Assembly (NCBI GenBank): GCA_046349875.1
Contig: JAXMBN010000001.1
Coordinates: 124,001 to 188,000, forward strand
Reading direction: 5' to 3'
Source of the DNA: JAXMBN01 sp046349875
GTDB taxonomy: Bacteria > Planctomycetota > Planctomycetia > Pirellulales > Pirellulaceae
Length of the DNA stretch: 64,000 nucleotides
Part shown: piece by piece, positions 57,693-64,000 of the stretch
Numbering within the stretch: the first letter of the stretch is position 1
Layout of the letters: every line of letters starts with the position of its first letter
Made by a program: the position numbers and the translations under genes
The notes under the pieces: generated by a model
Told to the model about the DNA's origin: nothing
Databases searched by the model: none
What the model saw: only the letters and a program-made list of their open reading frames with translations

Positions 57693-58658
57693 ATGACGTC
57701 GTTTCTGAGATTGTTTTCTCTGGTTGTTGTCGTCTCAGTCCCAATCCGTACAACGAGCGCACAAGAACAAGATTTCGAGTGGAAGGGAATTCTTGGGGGA
57801 ATAATTGCAAATGCAGAATCGTGGGAACGATTTGATGTGCTGGTGCACCTAGAGCGGACAAATAGTCCGCCAAGCGGACCTACGATGGTTACGACAACCA
57901 ATTACCGTTTGGCAATCGACAACCTTGAGAAAAAGTGCTTGGCGATCGAGGAGCGGATTCAAGATTCCGATGGTGAAAGGAAAACGTATTCGCTTCGAGG
58001 ATGCGTTTCCAATGGAAAGGAGAAGATCCTTGAGGTCTCGTTTCCAGACGATGTCAGGAAAGTAGACAAGGACCTTGTGCAATCCCTTGCCGAAATGGAA
58101 ATGATCAACCCAGCAGCCATTGGTTTGGGCAGATTTCCATGGTGTTTCAGCCGGAAGGGGACAGTCAAGGATTGGAACGTTTTGAAGAATTCAATCACCA
58201 CTGGCTCGGCGCAGCTAAAGCACTTGGGTGATCTAGCAATGATTCGAAGATCGCTTCCCATCTTTAATCCTGAACCTACAAGCGGCGCGCCAGCGGTGTA
58301 CAAGCAAACATGGAAGGTAGATACCAGCACCTTGACAGTTAAAGAAATCAATACCGCCTTGGGGCTTCCGGACGGAACCGAAACAAAAGATTTCTTGCAA
58401 GATATTTCATGGAAGGAAATGAATGGGTGTTACGTGCCGGTAGAGATTTTGCACGAAAGCCGAGAATCGTATCAGCCGGAGTCGGGTGCGCAACCTTCGA
58501 GTTACTTTGCAACCACGTTTGCGTCCCTGCACTGGTTCTCGCTCAACGAGCCATTGAAGGAATCGTTACTTGATCCCAAACTATTTGATAGTTGGGACAG
58601 CATGCGATCACTCGTCGATCCAGTCAAAACGAAAGCGGATACGCTCATCCCCAAGTGA
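57693..58658 (+). CDS. Secreted protein of unknown family, third gene of the cassette
   Basis: 321 aa. Signal peptide MTSFLRLFSLVVVVSVPIRT, cleavage near SAQ. The body is mixed alpha/beta with NYRLAIDNLEKKCLAIEERI, LGRFPWCFSRKG and TWKVDTSTLTVKEINTALGL; no catalytic motif is visible. It begins 47 bp after the Cys-rich gene, presumably the same transcript. The three proteins are all exported and together look like a surface module specific to planctomycetes. Function unknown. Confidence 0.6.
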   Translation: MTSFLRLFSLVVVVSVPIRTTSAQEQDFEWKGILGGIIANAESWERFDVLVHLERTNSPPSGPTMVTTTNYRLAIDNLEKKCLAIEERIQDSDGERKTYSLRGCVSNGKEKILEVSFPDDVRKVDKDLVQSLAEMEMINPAAIGLGRFPWCFSRKGTVKDWNVLKNSITTGSAQLKHLGDLAMIRRSLPIFNPEPTSGAPAVYKQTWKVDTSTLTVKEINTALGLPDGTETKDFLQDISWKEMNGCYVPVEILHESRESYQPESGAQPSSYFATTFASLHWFSLNEPLKESLLDPKLFDSWDSMRSLVDPVKTKADTLIPK

Positions 58659-58734
58659 TTGCAGCGCTCGATTCTGCTTCGGTTGCTGTCGCTGGTACGA
58701 ACCGTGCCGTATTCATGCTCGAAATGTCTCTATG

Positions 58735-58762
58735 AAAAAAGGCGGCAAGTTTCCTTGCCGCC
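58735..58762 (-). terminator. Rho-independent terminator of the BBP7 gene
   Basis: On the minus strand, GGCGGCAAG / CTTGCCGCC (9 bp, 4-base loop; 58741-58762) is followed by six T (58735-58740). It is 30 bp after the BBP7 stop codon. Confidence 0.85.
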
Positions 58763-58792
58763 TTCGACGTTTTCGATTTGAATTCGTTCGAC

Positions 58793-60460
58793 TTAGAAGT
58801 TGTAGGAACCTCCGAAGTAGACACCGTGCAAGAGCAACGAATCGTTGTTGTTGATGCGGGTGATGGAGTTGACATCGTCAAACTTGTAAGGAATTTGTCC
58901 AACTGCCGTCGCAATTCCCGATACGCCGATGGCTCGGTAGCCAACATTGGCCGACCATCCGCGGCAGATGCGAACGCACAAGCCTACGTCGCCTTCGCCT
59001 AGGAAGGAGATGTTATCGCGAGTCGACATGAAGTCGTACTGTTGACCGTTGTAGGCTGGGTTGGGACTATTGATCGTGGCAGCGGTTGAAGCGGTGCCCA
59101 ATCGCGTATCGTACTGCATGTGGTTCCCCATCACGCCGAACTTCGCACCCGAGTAGACGCTGACACGCTGTCCAACACAGTAGTTCAAGTTCGTTCCCAA
59201 CTGGAAGCCCACCAGATCATTCTTGATGGCATTGGTGTAGTAGAAGTCATCGGCCGTGTTTCCGAACATATCATCGGTGCGGCTGGTTGCGTATTCGAAA
59301 TCATCGGTGAAGCGAAGCCATCGAACACCAGCCAACCAGGTCATTCGCAAGCGTCCACAGGACGATGGCATGAGACCGACCGAAGGGCCACCAAAGTAGC
59401 CACCACATCCGCATGAAGGAGCGATTGCCGCACCGCCAAGCCCGAAGCCTAGAATATTGATTTCACCATTGTGCACTTCGTTGTCGCGACGAACGCGCTG
59501 AGCCGTCACCATGGTCGTAACGTCATCATTGTAGATGTCATACACATCGACCGTGGTCGTTCCGTTGAAGTACTCGACACCTGGGGTGGCGAGCGCTTGG
59601 GGCTGACCGAAGTTCAACGATGATCGGAGGCCTGTATCCAGTGCAACGGCTTGATTCGCATCGCCAAACATGCCCCAATAACTTCCGACGATGGCGTTGC
59701 GACCGCAATTGAAGTAGCGACCGATGTTTGCGGATACTCCAGGAGCGGTACCGAGACGAGCTTCCTGAGTATTCAGGGCTGTCACGCCACCAACGTTGGA
59801 CAATGCTACATAACGCCCATCTTGCTGAGCCATAAAGATGGCTCCTGCACCAGCGAACCATCGAGGCATAGCAGGTCCGCAGCCCATGCCGCAACCTCCC
59901 ATTCCCGTGCCACATCCCATCGACCAACGCTGTCCCATGGGAAGCCCACATCCACCCATGTATCCTTGGCCGCAAGCTCCAGTGCCACAGGAACTGCCAT
60001 AGCTCATGCCGCTGTAGTCATAACCGGAGGCTTGCCCACTGTTGCACGACGAGCAACTGCCACCCATCGATGAGGACATGGGCATTCCAGTTTGGTCGGC
60101 ACCTTGATAGACCGATCCTTGATAGGCCGAACCTTGATGCATCGGAGTCGGCTGTGGCATCGGTTGAGCCATCGGCGTCGGCTGCGGCATCGGATAGATT
60201 GGTTGCTGTCCCATCGACTGCGGCATCGATTGTGTCGGTGGCAATGGAACATGTTCATGTTGAATGCCCAACTGTTGCGGGATCAATTGATCCGCTTGAG
60301 CTCCTACCAATTGGTATGGATTGGGGGCATATCCGTAGCTGCTTGGAGCCAGCTGGGAGCCATACATCGAAGGGACTGAGTACTGTTGAGCCCATGCAAC
60401 AGATGGTGCTCCCGCGACGGCCAGCGAAATGGCGAGGCCCGAGAAATACGTGTTTTTCAC
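58793..60460 (-). CDS. BBP7-family outer membrane beta-barrel protein
   Basis: About 555 aa from GTG 60460, with GGAG 9 bases upstream; signal peptide KNTYFSGLAISLAVAGAPSV cut near AWAQ. The first 150 residues are low-complexity, rich in Gln, Pro, Gly, Ser and Met with repeats such as MPQPTPMAQP, then a Gly/Cys-rich stretch (SCGTGACGQGYMGGCGLPMG). From about 200 the barrel part follows: RWFAGAGAIFMAQQDGRYVA, ISFLGEGDVGLCVRICRGWS and the terminal LLHGVYFGGSYNF with C-terminal Phe, as expected for an outer-membrane barrel. BBP7 proteins are planctomycete outer-membrane proteins. It has its own terminator. Confidence 0.85.
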   Translation of the reverse strand: MKNTYFSGLAISLAVAGAPSVAWAQQYSVPSMYGSQLAPSSYGYAPNPYQLVGAQADQLIPQQLGIQHEHVPLPPTQSMPQSMGQQPIYPMPQPTPMAQPMPQPTPMHQGSAYQGSVYQGADQTGMPMSSSMGGSCSSCNSGQASGYDYSGMSYGSSCGTGACGQGYMGGCGLPMGQRWSMGCGTGMGGCGMGCGPAMPRWFAGAGAIFMAQQDGRYVALSNVGGVTALNTQEARLGTAPGVSANIGRYFNCGRNAIVGSYWGMFGDANQAVALDTGLRSSLNFGQPQALATPGVEYFNGTTTVDVYDIYNDDVTTMVTAQRVRRDNEVHNGEINILGFGLGGAAIAPSCGCGGYFGGPSVGLMPSSCGRLRMTWLAGVRWLRFTDDFEYATSRTDDMFGNTADDFYYTNAIKNDLVGFQLGTNLNYCVGQRVSVYSGAKFGVMGNHMQYDTRLGTASTAATINSPNPAYNGQQYDFMSTRDNISFLGEGDVGLCVRICRGWSANVGYRAIGVSGIATAVGQIPYKFDDVNSITRINNNDSLLLHGVYFGGSYNF

Positions 60461-60723
60461 TGCTAAACTCCTTGCAGTCTTTCGCATCTTTCCGTGACTC
60501 GGTACTCCGTACCGTTGCTAGCAAACAACGTATGCTAGCGATTTTGCGGGATCCATTCCCATACCGAGCTTCCATGCCCGGCAGTAGAGGCGACAAAACG
60601 CTTCTACATCCTCAGGGTCTAGAATCGACCCAATCCAAAGCGAAGAGTGGGTCCAAGAAGCGAAGAAGTCCTTGTTTTTCAAGGGTCGCGGTGGAGAATC
60701 GCCAACTTCCAAATGCGCGGAAC

Positions 60724-61869
60724 TTAGGTCACATTCGGAGCAGCCGTCAAACTCCGATCGTAGACGCGATAGGTCTTCGATCGGATGGCTCCGCCGCGTT
60801 CCAAGCTCGCACGGCTCAAATGGTTGCTCTCAAGCACCCAAGAGAACTCTGCCTCCGTCAAGCCGCGTGCCAGACAATCAGGCATCATTCGTTCGAGCAA
60901 CACCAAACCCAAGCCCCAGCGTTGCCATTCTGGCAAGACATAGGTGCACATCATGCGTGCACGCTTCAATTTGCGACGGCCAAAAAGCAACCACAAGAAT
61001 CCGAAGGGAAAGAGTTTACCATTGATCCTCTTGATCCGAGGATTGTAATCGAGCAAGCCTAACCCCGCTCCAATGATCTTGCCATCGACTTCCAGGATCG
61101 AGGTCAAGTCGGGCTCGATCAACATCTTGAGCCCCTTGGCCATGTGGGCCACTTCGGCATCGGTCAAAGGAACAAAGCCCCAAGTGGCTTCGAGCGCTTT
61201 GTTGTAGATATCCAAGAAGACCCGGACTTCGGAATCGAAGTTCTTCTTGTCCATTGGACGAGCCACCACATTGAATCGCTGCTTGACTTCTTGCAGCACA
61301 AAGTAGAGCTTCGGATCGAGCTTGTCGATCATCGAAAAACTACCTTTGTAGGCATACACGTCTTCGCACTTTTGGAAGCCATAGGCTGTAATGAGCGAAT
61401 CGTAGTAGGGCAGGGCATGGGGCATCATGAAGGTCGGAGGTGTATCGAAGCCTTCGATGAGACACCCCAGATCATGATTCAACGATGGATTGATGGGCCC
61501 GCGAATCGTATCGAGTCCTTGCGAACGCAACCAATCGGTCGCGGCGTCAAAGAGACGCCGCGAAACTTCTTGATCGTTGATCGATTCAAAGAACCCAAAG
61601 AATCCAATCTTGTCGCCGTAGCGCTGATTGTGGCCAACATTGACGATCGCCGTGATCCGTCCCGCAGGCTTGCCATCCTTATAGGCAAGAAAGTTCTTCA
61701 CACGATTCACATCGTGAAAAGGATGCTTGCGGAATCCGACCAGCTCCTCTTGGTCCATCACCAATGGAGGAATCCAATTGGGATCATCGCGATAGATATC
61801 CCAAAGGACCGACATGAACTGCTTTCGGCCCTTGCGGTCGGTTACCGGCTTGACGTCGTAGCTCGCCAC
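60724..61869 (-). CDS. GNAT-like acetyltransferase-fold protein
   Basis: 381 aa, cytosolic. The N-terminal half (SVLWDIYRDDPNWIPPLVMD, NRVKNFLAYKDGKPAGRITA and GFFGFFESINDQEVSRRLFD) and the C-terminal half (PEWQRWGLGLVLLERMMPDC, FSWVLESNHLSRASLERGGA) match a large family of GNAT-fold proteins. The segment R-x-x-G-x-G (QRWGLG) is the acetyl-CoA loop. Natural substrates are unknown. Its start is only one base from the stop of the phosphofructokinase gene, so they are co-transcribed. Confidence 0.8.
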   Translation of the reverse strand: MASYDVKPVTDRKGRKQFMSVLWDIYRDDPNWIPPLVMDQEELVGFRKHPFHDVNRVKNFLAYKDGKPAGRITAIVNVGHNQRYGDKIGFFGFFESINDQEVSRRLFDAATDWLRSQGLDTIRGPINPSLNHDLGCLIEGFDTPPTFMMPHALPYYDSLITAYGFQKCEDVYAYKGSFSMIDKLDPKLYFVLQEVKQRFNVVARPMDKKNFDSEVRVFLDIYNKALEATWGFVPLTDAEVAHMAKGLKMLIEPDLTSILEVDGKIIGAGLGLLDYNPRIKRINGKLFPFGFLWLLFGRRKLKRARMMCTYVLPEWQRWGLGLVLLERMMPDCLARGLTEAEFSWVLESNHLSRASLERGGAIRSKTYRVYDRSLTAAPNVT

Positions 61870-61870
61870 A

Positions 61871-63160
61871 TCAATCCTCCACGTAGACTTCCAAGAATCG
61901 CGCTAACTTATAGAAATCACTTTGCGGATCAATATAGCGAACTTTGGTGACGAGATTGACCGGATCGACCAATTGTTCAAAAGGAACGAAAGAGAGTTCC
62001 AATTGGCCACCGACACTGACCATCACTCCGTTCATTTTCTCTTCCATCAAAGCGCGGTAAGCACCGACACCGATCTGCGATCCCAACATGACATCGAAAG
62101 CATGAGGCTGAGCGCATCGAGACTCATACCCCAACTGCAGTCCGGTGACTTTGCGGGACTTGCCGGTCTTCTTCTTGTAGGCCTCCGACAACAACTTCGA
62201 CATCATTCGGCCCAAATTGACGTTGGCGATCGAGATGTGTCCATGGTCGTCGCGTGGAATTCCTTCCAAGTACTTGGCGGGAAGAAATTCGGCAAGACCT
62301 TCCGCAATGACGATGACGCCATAATGACGCCCACCACGTTCGCGAGCTTCCATGGTCTTCACCATTCGCTCGATCAATTTTTCCATATTCATGATCGGCC
62401 GAGACGAAACGGTTCCGGTCGCTGGATCGGTAAAGCTCTCCTCCAATCGATATTCGCCGGCGATATCTTCCACGCTCAATACCAAGCATGCTTCGCCTGC
62501 AATGGCGGCACCATAGGCGAGCCATCCTGCACTGCGTCCCATCGTCTCGCATAGGAAGTAAGCTTGGCCAGCAGAAGCATCGTGATTCAAATTGCGAATC
62601 TCACCGGCCAATGTTTCGGCGGCGGTAAAATAACCGAAAGTAAAATCGATACCGGAGTAATCGTTATCGATCGTCTTCGGCAAATGCACGACCGGCATCC
62701 GTGTTTCGCTCGCAGGCAAAGTGTCCTGGAACATTTTCATTTTATTTGCGGTTTTTAGCGTATCATCTCCACCAATGCTGATGAGCGCATCCACACCGAT
62801 CGATCGCAACGCTTGATAGACGCGTCGCAAAGGCGCGGATCGCTCTTCATCCTTCAAATGCGCTGGGCTGGATACCGACTTCCCTGGATTGGTCCGCGCG
62901 GTACCAATCATGATGCCCTGCGATGTACGAGCGTGATGCAAGTCGGTGTGCTGAATTCGGATGAAGTCTTTCCCTTCTTGCAACGGCTTATCCGGAGTAA
63001 AGTCGATCAGATTCGAATAGCCATGCTTGATGCCAATAACTTCCACACCTGCATTCAAGAAAGAAAACGCAGCTGTTGAAATGACCGCATTGGCGCCTGG
63101 TGCTGGACCACCTGCGAAAAGAATTGCCACTCGACGAATCGATGCGTTGTGCTTGCTCAT
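61871..63160 (-). CDS. pfp: 6-phosphofructokinase, pyrophosphate-dependent type
   Basis: Phosphorylates fructose-6-phosphate in glycolysis. About 429 aa from ATG 63160. ILFAGGPAPGANAVIS starts the N-lobe. In place of the ATP-type GGDGS the loop reads SIGGDDTLKTA, and the next motif reads PKTIDNDYSG rather than PGTIDND; Asp and Lys at these two places are the hallmarks of PPi-dependent enzymes. MGRSAGWLAYGAAIAGEAC and GYESRCAQPHAFDVMLG complete the active site. It probably uses PPi as donor and works reversibly. The next gene is a GNAT-like protein. Confidence 0.9.
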   Translation of the reverse strand: MSKHNASIRRVAILFAGGPAPGANAVISTAAFSFLNAGVEVIGIKHGYSNLIDFTPDKPLQEGKDFIRIQHTDLHHARTSQGIMIGTARTNPGKSVSSPAHLKDEERSAPLRRVYQALRSIGVDALISIGGDDTLKTANKMKMFQDTLPASETRMPVVHLPKTIDNDYSGIDFTFGYFTAAETLAGEIRNLNHDASAGQAYFLCETMGRSAGWLAYGAAIAGEACLVLSVEDIAGEYRLEESFTDPATGTVSSRPIMNMEKLIERMVKTMEARERGGRHYGVIVIAEGLAEFLPAKYLEGIPRDDHGHISIANVNLGRMMSKLLSEAYKKKTGKSRKVTGLQLGYESRCAQPHAFDVMLGSQIGVGAYRALMEEKMNGVMVSVGGQLELSFVPFEQLVDPVNLVTKVRYIDPQSDFYKLARFLEVYVED

Positions 63161-63301
63161 AGACGTGCTCAAATGCCAGTAGAAGCGAAACTGATAGGAC
63201 TTGGGTAGCCAAAGGGCGAAATGGCCCTATGATGGTTTCTATCCCAGGAAAACGGCCGATTGTATCCTTTGGTCTTGATTGCGCGAACGGGCTGATACTC
63301 G

Positions 63302-64000
63302 ATGAATGATCCAAGACGCGATGTTGCTCGGTGCATCCATTCGGAACTCGCACCTTCTCCGCTTCCACCCCAGTCCGAGCCCCTTTATTTAACGGGGGTT
63401 TGGAAAGTGGATACGACCTCTCAGGCCGATGCCATCTTGGGTGGGAAAGAACCCGGTTTTGTCTATCGCCGCGATGGGCATCCCAACGGCGCCACGTTGA
63501 GTGAAGCCTTGCGGGTACTGCATGGCACCGAGCGAGCTATCGTGACAGCTCAAGGGATGAGTGCGCTCGCAGCGATCGCCATGAACCTTCTGGAACCAGA
63601 AGCGGGTGTGATATTGGGGCAGCCGGTTTATGGACGAACGCAGACGCTCTTTGCCAAGGATCTGGCTAAGTGGAAAGTGCGAGCGCAGTCCATTCATGCA
63701 TGCGATCTCACGCAATGGGAAAATGCGCTCCAACAAAAGCCTCGCCTGGCGATTATCGAAACCATTACCAATCCTCGTATGCGCGTTCCCGATATCGAAC
63801 GCATCGCTTCGCTCTGCCACGCTCAGGGCACGAAACTTCTCGTCGATAACACCTTTGCTACGCCGCTATTGTGTCGGCCTAAAGATTGGGGTGCAGATTA
63901 CATTATGGAAAGCCTGAGCAAATTCGTCTGCGGTCATAGCGACGCTATGCTCGGCTTCTTAGGCGGCCCCGAACTAGGTTGGAAGGAACTCGAAGCAACC
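63302..64000 (+). CDS. Cys/Met-metabolism PLP-dependent enzyme (cystathionine gamma-synthase/lyase type), 5' part
   Basis: The frame runs off the right edge; 233 codons are visible from ATG 63302. Family motifs: YLTGVWKVDTTSQADAILGG, FVYRRDGHPNGATLSEALRV, the PLP-phosphate loop TAQGMSALAAIAMN, GQPVYGRTQTLF (substrate Tyr/Arg), ETITNPRMRVPDIERI, LVDNTFATPLL (Asp for the PLP ring) and the PLP-lysine block SLSKFVCGHSDAMLG. Members act in methionine or cysteine metabolism; which reaction cannot be decided from this part. It diverges from the phosphofructokinase gene with about 140 bp between starts. Confidence 0.88.
   Translation, partial: MNDPRRDVARCIHSELAPSPLPPQSEPLYLTGVWKVDTTSQADAILGGKEPGFVYRRDGHPNGATLSEALRVLHGTERAIVTAQGMSALAAIAMNLLEPEAGVILGQPVYGRTQTLFAKDLAKWKVRAQSIHACDLTQWENALQQKPRLAIIETITNPRMRVPDIERIASLCHAQGTKLLVDNTFATPLLCRPKDWGADYIMESLSKFVCGHSDAMLGFLGGPELGWKELEAT

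Overview
The window reads as chromosomal DNA of a planctomycete, most likely of the Pirellulaceae type. Inferred markers are a DUF1559 prepilin-like protein, a BBP7 outer-membrane barrel protein, a Tat-exported DUF1501 protein, two PQQ-like propeller proteins with W-x-x-W-R-G-P starts, a DUF1080 protein, a zinc-ribbon/GYF_2/DUF4190 protein, and a tetrahydromethanopterin C1 enzyme (Ftr) in a bacterial setting. Genes are loosely packed and often separate units. No rRNA, confident tRNA, CRISPR array, IS element or prophage was seen.

Layout. 0-9.1 kb: a gene tail, a BlaI/M56 regulator-protease pair with a visible operator-promoter, a PQQ-like protein, and then a minus-strand cluster of ECF sigma factor, zinc anti-sigma, methionine-rich repeat lipoprotein, MsrP and an MsrQ/NAD(P)H-reductase/ferredoxin fusion. 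9.4-19.9 kb: two TPM-domain proteins, a PQQ-like protein, a UbiB-type kinase, a large esterase, a frameshifted BNR-repeat protein with a MoaD-like partner, an SGNH hydrolase and an EEP-family hydrolase. 20-24 kb: dnaB and a DUF1080 gene flanked by copies of a roughly 100-bp imperfect inverted-repeat element. 24-32.5 kb: glgP, lepA, a ROK kinase, a secreted alpha-toroid-like protein and a HEAT-repeat lipoprotein. 32.8-39.4 kb: a YhaO/YhaN (SbcCD-like) pair, a HIT protein and endonuclease IV. 39.4-43.1 kb: a GYF/zinc-ribbon membrane protein, ftr, 5-formyl-THF cyclo-ligase and a proline-rich lipoprotein. 43.4-48.5 kb: six consecutive genes (DUF72, a secreted protein, nrdR, a PH-domain protein, a HAAS-domain protein and a PadR regulator) all carry frameshifts or deletions. 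49-55.8 kb: a DUF1559 pseudopilin, a TPR lipoprotein, a 188-bp tandem repeat, a WD40/DUF1501 pair, an isomerase-like TIM barrel and small proteins. 56-58.7 kb: an apparently AT-richer three-gene secreted-protein cassette (DUF1573 first). 58.8-64 kb: a BBP7 barrel, a GNAT-like protein, a PPi-type phosphofructokinase and the start of a Cys/Met-metabolism PLP enzyme.

The most interesting system is the cluster at 4.8-9.1 kb. A sigma/anti-sigma pair, a lipoprotein built from Asp-Gly-Met-Met-Lys repeats, a periplasmic methionine-sulfoxide reductase and its membrane electron donor together resemble the hypochlorite-scavenging logic known from Azospira (SigF/NrsF, MrpX, YedY1/YedZ1). Here the donor is fused to its own NAD(P)H reductase and ferredoxin, and the methionine-rich protein is encoded by a 15-bp minisatellite. 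Units of 16-18 bp in that array shift the reading frame, although the whole array still totals a multiple of three.
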